A stretch of 64,000 nucleotides of DNA from Solimonas sp. K1W22B-7 (GCF_003428335.1 NZ_CP031704.1:3596001-3660000), one strand, 5' to 3'. Shown: positions 1 to 8,588, counted from the first letter of the stretch. Translations and numbers: made by a program. Notes: a model not told the origin generated them from the letters alone.

Positions 1-332
<332 letters not shown>

Positions 333-411
333 CCTCATCTCCTCGAAATACCGACAGCGGGCTGCGGATGGCCCGTCCTATGGCGGAGTGTGTTCCCTCC
401 ACCCTGGGGGG

Positions 412-453
412 CGTGAGCCCCGCACACGCCAGACCGCTTAGCCGATCGGGCCA
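412..453 (-). promoter_or_regulatory. Shared 42-bp upstream motif, copy A
   Basis: One of five ungapped matches to a 42-bp motif (others at 27873, 29239, 30927 and 41847). On the coding (minus) strand it begins TGGCCCG and has a second half site TGGCGTG 22 bp further on, with CTAAGC between them and CTCACG at the end. It lies about 80-120 bp before the start of the lipase-like gene ending at 332. The role as an operator or promoter is inferred from position and conservation. Confidence 0.55.
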
Positions 454-520
454 CAACGGCCGAAGGCTGGCCCCGCCCCAAGGGGCGGAGCCAGCCTTCG
501 GCAATACCACCGAGGTCAGG

Positions 521-1348
521 TCAGTGCGTCTGGAACCAGTTCAGGATCTCTTCCGGCGTTTCCGCGAAATACTCGTGGGCCTTGCCCGCCACCATCACCT
601 TGCGGACATCGACACCCTGGGCCTGCAGCTTGTTGAAGTAGGCCTCCATGGTGTTGACCGGCACGACGTTGTCGTTGGCGCCGTGCAGGAACAGCGTCGG
701 CGGGTGGTTGTAGGGCAGTGTGGCCGGGATGTTGCAGATGGGACCCAGGCAGGTGGCGTAGGAGCCCGACTGGATCGCCAGGGCGCGGAAGCGGCCCTGG
801 AAGCTCACCGCCATGCGCGAGGTGTTGTAGCCGCCGCTGGACATGCCGGTGGCGTACAGCTTCGCGGCGTTGATCGGGCCGTACTGCTGCGCCGCGATAC
901 CGTTGAAGACCTTGGTCAGGAATCCGTAGTCATCGGTGGTGGGGTAGTTGAAGTCGCTGCCAAAGCCGACGTTGGTGTCCCAGAACTGGTAGAGGCGCAG
1001 CCAGTTGGTCGGCGGCTCGACCACGGCGTAGCCGGCCTCGAGCAGGACCTTGATGCTGCGCACCTGGTGGAAGGCGCCGGCCGGGGTGTAGTCCGGGGCG
1101 GACCAGAAGATCGGGAACACGCTCGGCTGCATCATCACCACCGCGGGCCAACCGCCCGCCGGCGGCGTGCCCTCCGGCACCTGGTAGCGCACGATGCGCG
1201 GAATGCCGTAGTTCGAGGTAACGGTCTTGCTCTGGTAGCTGCAGCTCAGCGTGTGCGAGGTGCCGGTGACGGTGTCGGTACAGGGTGAAGCGGCCTGGGC
1301 CGCGGGTACGGAAGCCGCCAGGACGGCGGCAAGCAACAGGAATCGCAT
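521..1348 (-). CDS. Secreted PHB-depolymerase/feruloyl-esterase-like hydrolase
   Basis: A 275-residue alpha/beta hydrolase with a cleavable signal peptide (hydrophobic stretch ending PAAQA). The nucleophile elbow G-M-S-S-G is near residue 168, the likely acid lies in HGANDN near 219 and the catalytic His in GKAHEY near 258, an arrangement typical of the PHB depolymerase/LpqC esterase family. The product should act outside the cytoplasm on polyester or aryl ester substrates; the substrate cannot be read from sequence. A GGAGAG site sits 7 nt before the ATG at 1348 but only 1 nt before the ATG at 1354, so 1348 is the likely start. It is transcribed alone; 1349-1572 holds nothing I recognise. 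Confidence 0.8.
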   Translation of the reverse strand: MRFLLLAAVLAASVPAAQAASPCTDTVTGTSHTLSCSYQSKTVTSNYGIPRIVRYQVPEGTPPAGGWPAVVMMQPSVFPIFWSAPDYTPAGAFHQVRSIKVLLEAGYAVVEPPTNWLRLYQFWDTNVGFGSDFNYPTTDDYGFLTKVFNGIAAQQYGPINAAKLYATGMSSGGYNTSRMAVSFQGRFRALAIQSGSYATCLGPICNIPATLPYNHPPTLFLHGANDNVVPVNTMEAYFNKLQAQGVDVRKVMVAGKAHEYFAETPEEILNWFQTH

Positions 1349-1572
1349 GGTCATTCTCTCCAGAAGGCTGTCGGATAAAGGGCCCGTCTTGTCGCGGGTC
1401 GGGGTGCATTGTCCGAATGCCACGGGTGTCCGTCTTGGACGCCGCGCTTGGATGAAACGACTGCATTGCAAGCCTTGTCGGCAAGTTCCGACAAGCGCTG
1501 TCGCAGCGGGCTTATGGACGCAGGCATGGCGCCCTCAAGCTCTGGTTTTATGGCCCCGAATGAGTGGCCGGC

Positions 1573-2370
1573 CTAACGCCGGAAGTGCAGCTGGTACAGC
1601 CGCGGATCGGTCATGACCGTGGGATTCATGCCGAAGATCTCGTTCATCACACGGTCGGCATGGGCCAGGTCGTAGAAGCCGGCGGCCAGGGCGATGTCGG
1701 TGAAGCTGCTGCCCTCGCGCCACATCTCCGCCGCTTTCGAGCCGGCAACCCAGCGCATGTACTGCGAGATGGTGCAGCCGACATGGCGCTGGAACAGGGC
1801 GCGCAGGCGCGAGGCCGAGAGCTGCGCCTCCTGCGACAGGTCCTCGTGCGAGAGCTGGTCCAGCGGCAGGCGCTCGATCTGCTCCATCACTCGCAGGATG
1901 CGCGGCTCGCGCCGCAGCGGCGGCCGCGGCGGATCGCAACAGGCATCCACGGCGGCGCCGAACAGGAGCACCGCCGCCTCGACGTCCAGCACTCCCGGAT
2001 CATGCCGCGCCAGCAGGCCGCGCAGCCGGTCGCGCAACGCCGGCGCCAGCACCCGCGGCTGCCCCGGGGACAGGTAGGGCGCCAGCCGCAGGTAGGCCTG
2101 ACTGCTGACGCCCGCGTCCGCGATGGTGAAGGGGCGGCCATGGCTGGTGATCCAGTCGCGCTGGATGTTGACCGGCAGCAGCACCGCCTCGTACTCGCGC
2201 GGCGGCTCGCCATTGATGCCCAGCTCGAAACTGCCCTCGTGCGCCACCAGCAGCGTCGCCGACGGGCGATGGTAGGGATTGTGGCGCCGGTCCAGCTCGT
2301 ACTCATGGCCCTGCAGCAGGAAGCAGCGGTCCCACAGGTAGGTGTGTATCCGCGGGCCCGCTACGCTCAT
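1573..2370 (-). CDS. AraC-family transcriptional regulator
   Basis: A 265-residue protein: an N-terminal cupin-like sensor part (about 1-160) and a C-terminal double helix-turn-helix of the AraC type (about 165-262), recognisable from LSASRLRALFQRHVGCTISQYMRWV and the second helix FYDLAHADRVMNEIFGMNP. I start it at ATG 2370 (MSVAGPRIHTY...), which follows a purine-rich GAGAGAGGGCAGGGCG; longer reading upstream runs into a large inverted repeat and is not protein-like. Its target is unknown. The neighbouring secreted esterase (521-1348) on the same strand is a candidate. Confidence 0.85.
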   Translation of the reverse strand: MSVAGPRIHTYLWDRCFLLQGHEYELDRRHNPYHRPSATLLVAHEGSFELGINGEPPREYEAVLLPVNIQRDWITSHGRPFTIADAGVSSQAYLRLAPYLSPGQPRVLAPALRDRLRGLLARHDPGVLDVEAAVLLFGAAVDACCDPPRPPLRREPRILRVMEQIERLPLDQLSHEDLSQEAQLSASRLRALFQRHVGCTISQYMRWVAGSKAAEMWREGSSFTDIALAAGFYDLAHADRVMNEIFGMNPTVMTDPRLYQLHFRR

Positions 2371-2464
2371 CGCCCTGCCCTCTCTCCTCGGTGGCGGCCC
2401 GGGGGCCGCTCTCGTCGTTATGGCCAGCAGTATGGCCCAGGCCGGGGAAGAAACAATCGCCCCA

Positions 2465-2650
2465 GGGCCTGCTAACGCCATGGCCGTCGTTGTGACGGAG
2501 ATCGTTTTGGCGCAGGGCAATGTCCCGAGACGCGCGGTGTACAAGATGTACATAAGCGGCCTCGGGACGCCGCCATGCGCCAAAACAATCCCGCCCCGGA
2601 GGGGTGCCCCGCAGGGGCATCACGGCGATGGCCATGGCGTTAGCAGGCCC
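2465..2650. repeat. Long imperfect inverted repeat (cruciform-forming)
   Basis: The outer 21 bp (gggcctgctaacgccatggcc at the left) reappear exactly inverted at 2630-2650. Further matching blocks follow inward (GTTTTGGCGCA, CCCGAG) to a centre of TGTACA-AGA-TGTACA. The right arm carries about 26 extra bases, themselves two small CCCCT-GGGG hairpins. The repeat fills the gap between the antiporter gene, whose TAG stop it touches, and the AraC regulator. It could end transcription of the antiporter gene, but it has no T-tract. Confidence 0.75.
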
Positions 2651-4470
2651 TAATCACCTGCCCGTGTCACCGCGGCCGTCTCGGGGCTCAGGGCCTCGCC
2701 GGGGTGGCGCGGCTCGGTCAGCGGCGTGGGCTTGAGGCGGTTGCTGTGCAGCAGGTCGGTGCCGGCATTGATGCCGCCGGTGACCTGCTGGTCCAAGCGT
2801 TCGATGTCGCGGCGGCGCACGTCCGCCGCCACCGCCTCGGCCTCCGCCGCCGGCACGCCCAGGGCCAGCAAGGCGGCCTCGCCGAAGCGGCTGGCGGACT
2901 CGAAGGTCTCGCGGATCTGGTAGTCCACGTCGGCCTCGATCAGGCGGATGGCGTGCTCACGGTCGAAGGCGCGCACCAGCAGCTTCACGTGCGGGAACTC
3001 GTGCCGCACCAGCTGCACGATCTTCATCGCCGACTCGCGGTTGTCGATGCACACCGCGATCACCTGCGCCTTCCCGGCACCGGAGGCGCGCAGCACGTCC
3101 AGGCGGGTACCGTCGCCATAGTAGATCTTGAAACCAAATTCGCCGGCGGTGCGGATCATCTCGGTGTCGGTGTCGATGATCGCCACCTCGATGCCGCGCG
3201 CCAGCCAGGCCTGGCTGGCCACCTGGCCGAAGCGGCCGAAGCCGATCAGCAGCACGCGGCCGGTCAGTCCCCTGGCGTGATCGACGCCGTCCATCGACTG
3301 ATCCTCGCGCGGCAGCAGCCAGCGCAGCGACATCACCACCAGCGGCGTCAGCGCCATCGACAGGATCACGATCGCGGTGAAGATCGCACTGAGGCGGCTG
3401 TCGAACACGCCGGCCGCCGCGCCGGCGGCATAGAGCACGAAGGCGAACTCGCCGCCCTGGGCCATCAGCGCCGTGCGATGCAGCGCGTCGCCGTGGCTGG
3501 CGCGGTACAGGCGCCCGATGCCGTAGATGCCCGCGGCCTTGATCGCCATGAACAGCAGGGTGCCGCCGATGACCATGCGCCAGTCGCTGGTGAACACCGT
3601 CAGGTCCAGCGACATGCCGACGCTGAGGAAGAACAGGCCCAGCAGGATGCCGCGGAAGGGCTCGATATCGGCTTCCAGCTGGTGACGGAAGGTGGACTCG
3701 GACAGCAGCACGCCGGCCAGGAAGGCGCCCATCGCCATCGACAGGCCGCCGATTTCCATCAGCAGGGCGGCGCCCAGCACCACCAGCAGGGCCGCGGCGG
3801 TCATCACCTCGCGCGCCTTGGCTGCCGCCAGCGTGCGGAACAGCGGGTTCAGCAGCCAGCGGCCGGCCAGCACCAGCCCCACGATCGCCGCCACGCCGGT
3901 GCCGATGGCGAGCCAGCGCGACTGCCCCACGCCTTCCGACGGCGGCGCCAGAAAGGCGACCATCGCCAGCAGCGGCACGATCGCCAGGTCTTCCAGCAAC
4001 AGCACCGAGACGATGCGCTGGCCCCGCGGGGTGGAGGTTTCGCCGCGCTCATCCAGCAGCAGCATGACGGTGGCGGTGGAGGTCATCACGAAGCCCATGG
4101 CGGCGACGAAGGCCACCGCCGGCGACAGCCCGGCGAACAGCACGGCAGCACCGGTGAGCAGCACGCCGCAGGCCAGCACCTGGCTCAGGCCCAGGCCGAA
4201 GATCTCGCCGCGCAGGCTCCACAGCCGCGTCGGCTGCATCTCCAGGCCGATGATGAACAGGAACATGACCACGCCGAGTTCCGCGACGTGCAGGATCGCC
4301 TGCGGATCGCTGAACCAGCCGAGCCCGAAGGGGCCGATCACCAGGCCGGCGGCGAGGTAGCCCAGCACCGAGCCCAGGCCCAGGCGCTTGAACAGCGGCA
4401 CGGCAACGACGCCGGCGCCCAGCAGGGCCACCACCTTGACCAGGTCACTGCCCTGTCCCTCTACCGCCAT
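2650..4470 (-). CDS. KefB/KefC-like cation:proton antiporter (CPA2 family) with RCK/TrkA-N domain
   Basis: A 606-residue inner-membrane protein. About 12-13 hydrophobic segments fill residues 1-395, starting with an antiporter first half (GSVLGYLAAGLVIGP, LGVVMFLFIIGLEM) typical of CPA2 exchangers. A cytosolic TrkA-N/RCK Rossmann domain follows from about 400 (GFGRFGQ nucleotide loop, IIDTD, YGDGTR). It exchanges K+ or Na+ for H+; the Rossmann domain probably senses NAD(H) or a glutathione adduct as in KefB/KefC. ATG at 4470 follows GGGAGG. The last residues after about 540 are family-variable. The upstream YceI gene is 70 bp away on the same strand. Confidence 0.9.
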   Translation of the reverse strand: MAVEGQGSDLVKVVALLGAGVVAVPLFKRLGLGSVLGYLAAGLVIGPFGLGWFSDPQAILHVAELGVVMFLFIIGLEMQPTRLWSLRGEIFGLGLSQVLACGVLLTGAAVLFAGLSPAVAFVAAMGFVMTSTATVMLLLDERGETSTPRGQRIVSVLLLEDLAIVPLLAMVAFLAPPSEGVGQSRWLAIGTGVAAIVGLVLAGRWLLNPLFRTLAAAKAREVMTAAALLVVLGAALLMEIGGLSMAMGAFLAGVLLSESTFRHQLEADIEPFRGILLGLFFLSVGMSLDLTVFTSDWRMVIGGTLLFMAIKAAGIYGIGRLYRASHGDALHRTALMAQGGEFAFVLYAAGAAAGVFDSRLSAIFTAIVILSMALTPLVVMSLRWLLPREDQSMDGVDHARGLTGRVLLIGFGRFGQVASQAWLARGIEVAIIDTDTEMIRTAGEFGFKIYYGDGTRLDVLRASGAGKAQVIAVCIDNRESAMKIVQLVRHEFPHVKLLVRAFDREHAIRLIEADVDYQIRETFESASRFGEAALLALGVPAAEAEAVAADVRRRDIERLDQQVTGGINAGTDLLHSNRLKPTPLTEPRHPGEALSPETAAVTRAGD

Positions 4471-4540
4471 GCCCGCCTCCCGTGTGTGGGGAGGATGCTA
4501 ACCGCAGAAGGAAGTCGCTGCACCCGTGGGAGCGGGCAGT

Positions 4541-5119
4541 TCAGTCCTTCTTGATCGCTTCCACCTGGATGCGGATCAGGATCTTGCCCGCACCATTGTC
4601 GGCGTACTGCGTCATGCCGTAATCGACACGATCCAGTGTGCCCTCGGCGTCCGCACCGCAGGCTTCCTTCTTGTAGAACGGATGGTCGATGCACTTGAAG
4701 CTGTTGATCTTCAGCTTCAGCGGCCGGGTCACGCCGCGCAGGGTGAGTTCGCCGTCTACCGCGGTGGGGGTATCGCCCTTGCCCTTGCCGAACACCAGCT
4801 TTCCCTTGTAGCTCATCGTCGGATACTTCCCGGCATTGAGCCAGTCCTCCGAAACCGCATGCTTGTTCATCTCGTCCAGGCCGAAGTCGACGCTGGCAAT
4901 CTCGGTCTGGATGTCCACCGTGCCGGTCCTGGCCTTGCGGTCCATCGTCACCGTGCCGGAGCTCTTGTTGAACTTGCCGCGCCAGATCGAGATACCCATG
5001 TGGGTCATCTCCAGGCTCGGGTAGGTATGGTAGGTCTCGATCTCGTAGCTGGCAGCGGAAGCCAGGGCGGGCATCAGGGCGGCGGCGAGCGCCAGGGACA
5101 GCATGCGGCGGATCAGCAT
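4541..5119 (-). CDS. YceI-family periplasmic lipocalin-like protein
   Basis: 192 residues with a signal peptide (cleavage after LASA, about residue 22) followed by a full YceI domain: the SYEIETYHTYPSLEMTHMG start, the FGLDEMNKHA block and the GELTLRGVTRPL block. YceI proteins form an extended barrel that binds isoprenoid-type or other amphiphilic molecules in the periplasm and are often induced by pH or osmotic change. A conserved GVTRP tail and a Cys pair (KCIDHPFYKKEACG) are visible. It lies head to tail with the small gene cluster upstream. Confidence 0.9.
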   Translation of the reverse strand: MLIRRMLSLALAAALMPALASAASYEIETYHTYPSLEMTHMGISIWRGKFNKSSGTVTMDRKARTGTVDIQTEIASVDFGLDEMNKHAVSEDWLNAGKYPTMSYKGKLVFGKGKGDTPTAVDGELTLRGVTRPLKLKINSFKCIDHPFYKKEACGADAEGTLDRVDYGMTQYADNGAGKILIRIQVEAIKKD

Positions 5120-5154
5120 CGGAAAGCTCTCCTGCGGTTTTTCGGTGTACGGCC

Positions 5155-5241
5155 TCAGAACATGCCGTACGGGTCGGGCGACTCTTCAGGCACAGGCTGC
5201 CCGAGGTCCCGGAACTCGGCAATCTCCTTGCGGGCAGTCAT
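5155..5241 (-). CDS. Candidate 28-residue small protein
   Basis: An ATG one base after the stop of the DUF1428 gene opens a 28-codon frame (MTARKEIAEFRDLGQPVPEE, then SPDPYGMF) that ends 36 bp before the YceI gene. There is no clear ribosome site, but translational coupling to the upstream gene is possible. I do not recognise a family. It could also be chance or a leftover C-terminus, so confidence is low. Confidence 0.3.
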   Translation of the reverse strand: MTARKEIAEFRDLGQPVPEESPDPYGMF

Positions 5242-5242
5242 G

Positions 5243-5593
5243 TCAAAGCGTGACGATCGGCTTGAAGCCACCCCAGAACATGCGCTTGCCGTCGAAGATC
5301 GTCGGATCCATGTTGGCCAGGCGCGGATCCTTCATCACCTTGGCCAGGATGCTGTCGCGCTGCTTGCGTGACTTGTAGATGATGTAGGAGAACACCACGA
5401 CTTCATCGGCCTTGAGCTTCACGCTCTGCGGAAAGGACGTGAGCTTGCCCGGCTTGACGTCGTCGGCCAGGCATTCGACGTACTCCAGCGCGCCGTATTC
5501 CTTCCAGACCTTGCCGGCCTTGCGCGCGACCTTGCGGTAAGCCTCGACATTCTTCTTCGGCACCGGCACCACGAAACCATCAATGTAAGCCAT
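5243..5593 (-). CDS. DUF1428 family protein (YbaA-like)
   Basis: 116 residues covering the whole DUF1428 domain: MAYIDGFVVPVP at the start, then KEYGALEYVECLADD, and a WGGFKPIV end. These are small cytoplasmic ferredoxin-like-fold proteins related to the YciI/dimeric alpha-beta barrel world; no reaction is established. GAGGAG lies 7 nt before the ATG at 5593. It is the second gene after the VOC gene, 35 bp away, and the pair diverges from the YciI/ECF42 operon, whose members include the same fold types. A shared regulon is plausible. Confidence 0.85.
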   Translation of the reverse strand: MAYIDGFVVPVPKKNVEAYRKVARKAGKVWKEYGALEYVECLADDVKPGKLTSFPQSVKLKADEVVVFSYIIYKSRKQRDSILAKVMKDPRLANMDPTIFDGKRMFWGGFKPIVTL

Positions 5594-5628
5594 CTTGTTC
5601 TCCTCGTGTGTATGCGAAAAATGACGCC

Positions 5629-6033
5629 CTAGCCCTGCGGCGCCTCGGGGGACATGTGGATCAGCTCCCAGATGTGACCGTCGAGATCCTGGAAGCCATG
5701 CTGGTACATGAAGCCGTGGTCCTTGGCCTCGCTGTAGCTCCTGCCGCCGGCCTTCACCGCCTGCTGGACCATCTCCTCCACCGCCTCGCGGCTGTCGCGG
5801 CTGAGGCAGACCAGCACCTCGGTGCTCTTGTGCGCGTCGCAGACCGGGTTGGGCGTGAAGCTGCGGAATTTCTCGTGGGTCAGCAGCATCGCGTAGATGT
5901 TGTCGCCGATCACCATGCAGGCGGCGGTGTCGTCGGTGAACTGCGTGTTGAAGCCGAAGCCCAGGCGCTTGAAGAAGTCCATCGAGGCCGGCAGGTCCTT
6001 CACCGGAAGATTGACGAAGATTTGCGTGCTCAT
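5629..6033 (-). CDS. VOC-family (glyoxalase/bleomycin-resistance fold) protein
   Basis: 134 residues of one vicinal-oxygen-chelate unit pair: FVNLPVKDLPASMDFFKRLGF at the N-terminus, a central VCLSRDSREAVEEMVQ helix region and a C-terminal FMYQHGFQDLDGHIWEL metal-site block. This lactoylglutathione-lyase-like subfamily is common beside DGPF proteins and ECF sigma factors; a specific substrate is not known. It is the first gene of a short minus-strand unit with the DUF1428 gene. Confidence 0.85.
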   Translation of the reverse strand: MSTQIFVNLPVKDLPASMDFFKRLGFGFNTQFTDDTAACMVIGDNIYAMLLTHEKFRSFTPNPVCDAHKSTEVLVCLSRDSREAVEEMVQQAVKAGGRSYSEAKDHGFMYQHGFQDLDGHIWELIHMSPEAPQG

Positions 6034-6244
6034 CGTGAATTCCTTTTCTGGGTGGCCGCCCTACATCGACCCGCGATCCGCCTGCGAGTTCGCCGCCGGG
6101 GCCTTTCAAGCTAGCATCCCGGTGCCGGCCCTGTCCTGTCGGCCTGAAACGTCTCGCCGGGGTCATTGAAGCCAGCCAGACAAAACTATAAAACGCATGA
6201 ATTCAGTGTCTTGCAATATTTCCCGTCAATAATGCGCGGGAGCC

Positions 6245-6271
6245 TGTCGATTTCGCGGTCTGCCGTTCGAC
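6245..6271 (+). promoter_or_regulatory. Candidate ECF42-type promoter
   Basis: TGTCGA at 6245-6250, a 17-bp spacer, then CGAC at 6268-6271. As I recall it, the promoter described for Streptomyces ECF42 sigma factors has TGTCGA at -35 and CGA/TC at -10, and the operon downstream ends in an ECF42-type sigma gene, so this fits autoregulation. It lies about 75 bp before the first YciI gene. The rest of the 314-bp divergent gap (6034-6347) shows no gene; I found no matching inverted copy for the leftward VOC gene. Confidence 0.5.
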
Positions 6272-6347
6272 GTATCAGTAACACCGGGAAACAGGGCGGC
6301 GCAAAACCTCCCCTCCCGGCTCCACTGAAGCCAACAGGAGCAGGACG

Positions 6348-6773
6348 ATGCGCGTAATGGTTTTGATCAAGGCGGACCAGAATTCCGAAGCCGGCGTGAT
6401 GCCGGACCAGCAGCTGCTGACCCAGATGGGCCAGTACAACGAGGAGCTGGTGAAGGCCGGCATCATGCTCGCCGGCGAAGGCCTGCACCCCAGCTCCAAG
6501 GGCGCCCGCGTGCGCTTCTCGGGCCAGCAGCGCTCCGTCATCGACGGCCCCTTCGCCGAGACCAAGGAACTGCTGGCCGGCTTCTGGCTGTGGCAGGTGC
6601 GCTCGATGGAAGAGGCGATCGAGTGGGTCAAGCGCTGCCCCAACCCGATGGGCGTCGAATGCGAGGTGGAGATCCGCCCGGTGTTCGAGATGGAGGATTT
6701 CGGCGCCGAGCTGACCCCGGAACTGCGCGCCCAGGAAGAGCGCCTGCGCGAGCAGATCACCACGCAGCACTGA
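6348..6773 (+). CDS. YciI/DGPF family protein 1
   Basis: 141 residues of the YCII-related family (PF03795): start MRVMVLIKAD, core VIDGPFAETKELLAGFWLWQ carrying the DGPF signature, and an EVEIRPVFEMEDFG end. Members are small dimeric alpha/beta barrels; those beside ECF42 sigma factors are known as DGPF proteins and have no proven reaction. It opens an operon of eight genes in the same direction and lies about 75 bp after the candidate ECF42 promoter. Confidence 0.9.
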   Translation: MRVMVLIKADQNSEAGVMPDQQLLTQMGQYNEELVKAGIMLAGEGLHPSSKGARVRFSGQQRSVIDGPFAETKELLAGFWLWQVRSMEEAIEWVKRCPNPMGVECEVEIRPVFEMEDFGAELTPELRAQEERLREQITTQH

Positions 6774-6809
6774 ACGCGGCGCCAGGCCGCCATCACAGGG
6801 AGTGAATCG

Positions 6810-7250
6810 ATGCTTTTCATGATCATCCGCAAGGACGATGCCCTCACCGAGTCAGGCACCCTGCCCGGCCCGCAGATGCTCGAGGCCATGGGCCGCTACC
6901 GCGACGAACTGGCCGCGGCCGGCGTCTATCGCGGCGGCGATGGCCTGCTGCCCAGCGCCCTCGGAGCGAAGCTGCGCTATTCGCAGGGCCGCACGACGGT
7001 CACCGACGGCCCCTTCACCGATGCCAAGGAAGTCATCGCCGGCTTCGTGCTGCTGGAAACGGGCTCGCTGACCGAAGCGGTGCGCTGGGCGCGGCGCTGC
7101 CCCTCGCTGGCCGGCGGCGATGCCGAGATCGAAATCCGCCAGCTGGCGGAGGCCGCCCACTTCCCGCCGGAGGCGCAGCCGGCGCTGGCCCGCATGCCCT
7201 GGAGCACCGTCTCGGCGCAGGCTATCACCCGCATTGGAGATATCGCATGA
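6810..7250 (+). CDS. YciI/DGPF family protein 2
   Basis: 146 residues, start MLFMIIRKDD, signature VTDGPFTDAKEVIAGFVLLE, then AVRWARRCP and AEIEIRQLAEAAHFPPE. It is a diverged paralogue of the gene before it, 36 bp away, preceded by AGGGAG. The C-terminal tail is longer than in the other copies. Its stop overlaps the start of the next gene (ATGA), showing translational coupling. Confidence 0.9.
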   Translation: MLFMIIRKDDALTESGTLPGPQMLEAMGRYRDELAAAGVYRGGDGLLPSALGAKLRYSQGRTTVTDGPFTDAKEVIAGFVLLETGSLTEAVRWARRCPSLAGGDAEIEIRQLAEAAHFPPEAQPALARMPWSTVSAQAITRIGDIA

Positions 7251-7684
7251 ACCCGCAATATCCGGCACTGGGCGCCTACGCGCTCACCTCCATCCTGCTG
7301 GTGCTGAACCTGCTGTTCCTCTGGGGCTACAGCGGCGCGACGCGCGGCAGGACGAAGATCGCGATCAACCCCGAGGACGCCGCGCGATTCGGCGGAACGC
7401 TGCGCGACACCGATCCGCCGGAAGTGGCGCGCGTGCTGCGCGCGCACCGCAACGCCGAGGCGGCGATCTACCCGTTCCTGCTGCTGGGCCTGGTGTATGT
7501 GCTGCTCGGCGGCGGCCTGAAGCTGGCCAGCGCGCTGTTCGCGGTGTTCGTGTTCGCCCGTTACGTGCATTCCTGGGCCTATCTTTCAGCGACCCAGCCC
7601 TGGCGCACCATCAGTTTCATCATCGGCGGCCTGGCCACCATCGTCCTGCTGCTGGACATTGCCTGGATGCTGCTGCGCGGCTGA
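7247..7684 (+). CDS. MAPEG-family membrane protein
   Basis: 145 residues with four predicted membrane helices (about 8-30, 78-100, 100-115 and 122-142) and the MAPEG signature region RVLRAHRNAEAAIYPFLLL around 65-85. The family includes microsomal glutathione S-transferases and leukotriene C4 synthase; bacterial members act on lipophilic electrophiles or peroxides in the inner membrane. It overlaps the previous YciI gene by 4 bp. Its place inside a sigma-factor operon suggests a stress or detoxification role, which is inference. Confidence 0.88.
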   Translation: MNPQYPALGAYALTSILLVLNLLFLWGYSGATRGRTKIAINPEDAARFGGTLRDTDPPEVARVLRAHRNAEAAIYPFLLLGLVYVLLGGGLKLASALFAVFVFARYVHSWAYLSATQPWRTISFIIGGLATIVLLLDIAWMLLRG

Positions 7685-7733
7685 CCGTCAATCCATGATC
7701 CTTTTCAGAATCAGAAATCCGAGGAAAACCACC

Positions 7734-8138
7734 ATGAATATCCAACCCTACCTGATGTTCGACGGCCGCTGCGAAGAGGCCCTGGAGTTCTACAAGAAGA
7801 CCGTGGGCGCGCAGGTCGAAATGATCCTGCGCTTCAGCGAAAGCCCGGAGCCGAATCCCGGCCTCGCTCCGGGCAACGAGAACAAGATCATGCACTCCTC
7901 CTTCCGCATCGGCGAAAGCACGATCATGGCCTCCGACGGCATGTGCAACGGCACCACCCGCTTCGGCGGCTTCTCGCTGTCGCTGAACCTCAAGGCCGAG
8001 GCCGACGCGGACAAGGCCTACGCAGCGCTGTCCGAGGGCGGCCGCGCCGACATGCCGCTGCAGAAGACCTTCTTCTCGCCGCGCTTCGGGGCCCTGACCG
8101 ACAAGTTCGGCATCAACTGGCTGATCCACGTCGTCTGA
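7734..8138 (+). CDS. VOC-family PhnB-like protein
   Basis: 134 residues: MNIQPYLMFDGRCEEALEFY at the start, NKIMHSSFRIGESTIMASDG in the middle and FGALTDKFGINWLIHV at the end, the standard PhnB/YjdN (glyoxalase fold) pattern. ATG 7734 follows GAGGAAAACC; an upstream in-frame ATG at 7695 lacks a site. Such proteins are demethylmenaquinone-methyltransferase-like by annotation only, without shown activity. It lies in the YciI/ECF42 operon. Confidence 0.88.
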   Translation: MNIQPYLMFDGRCEEALEFYKKTVGAQVEMILRFSESPEPNPGLAPGNENKIMHSSFRIGESTIMASDGMCNGTTRFGGFSLSLNLKAEADADKAYAALSEGGRADMPLQKTFFSPRFGALTDKFGINWLIHVV

Positions 8139-8154
8139 ACCGGGAGACAGGACC

Positions 8155-8577
8155 ATGCGTTTCATGATGCTGATGATTCCCGGCGGCTACGAGAGTGCCC
8201 CCGCCGGAACCATGCCCGACGCCAAGGCCGTCGAGGCGATGATGAAGTACAACAGCGCGCTGCAGGAGGCCGGCGTGCTGCTGGCCCTGGACGGCCTGCA
8301 CCCGCCCTCGATGGGCGCCCGCGTGTCCTTCCAGGGCGGCAGGCCCAAGGTCACCGACGGCCCCTTCGCAGAGGCCAGGGAAGTGCTGGGCGGCTACTGG
8401 ATGATCCAGGTGAAGTCGCGCGAGGAGGCCATCGAGTGGGCCCGGCGCTGCCCGGGCGGCGACAACGAAGTGATCGAGATCCGCCAGGTGCAGGAGTTCG
8501 AGGACTTCCCCGCCGACGTGCAGGAAGCCGCGTCCGACTTCAAGGACATGCAGCAGAACATAGGCCAGAAGGGCTGA
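8155..8577 (+). CDS. YciI/DGPF family protein 3
   Basis: 140 residues, start MRFMMLMIPGGYES, signature VTDGPFAEAREVLGGYWMIQ, then EEAIEWARRCP and VIEIRQVQEFEDFP. Close in pattern to copy 1. It begins 16 bp after the VOC gene and is followed within 12 bp by the SRPBCC gene. Confidence 0.9.
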   Translation: MRFMMLMIPGGYESAPAGTMPDAKAVEAMMKYNSALQEAGVLLALDGLHPPSMGARVSFQGGRPKVTDGPFAEAREVLGGYWMIQVKSREEAIEWARRCPGGDNEVIEIRQVQEFEDFPADVQEAASDFKDMQQNIGQKG

Positions 8578-8588
8578 AGGGATCTCCG

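Noticed and set aside
412-453. The 42-bp motif as a sigma-54 promoter (TGGCAC in copy C)
   Set aside because: No copy has the TTGC element at the right distance in a consistent way, and TGGCAC is not kept in the other copies.
2704-4554. Long open frame opposite the antiporter gene
   Set aside because: Its product is His/Gln/Arg/Gly-rich without folds; it is the antisense shadow of a high-GC gene with a clear family match.
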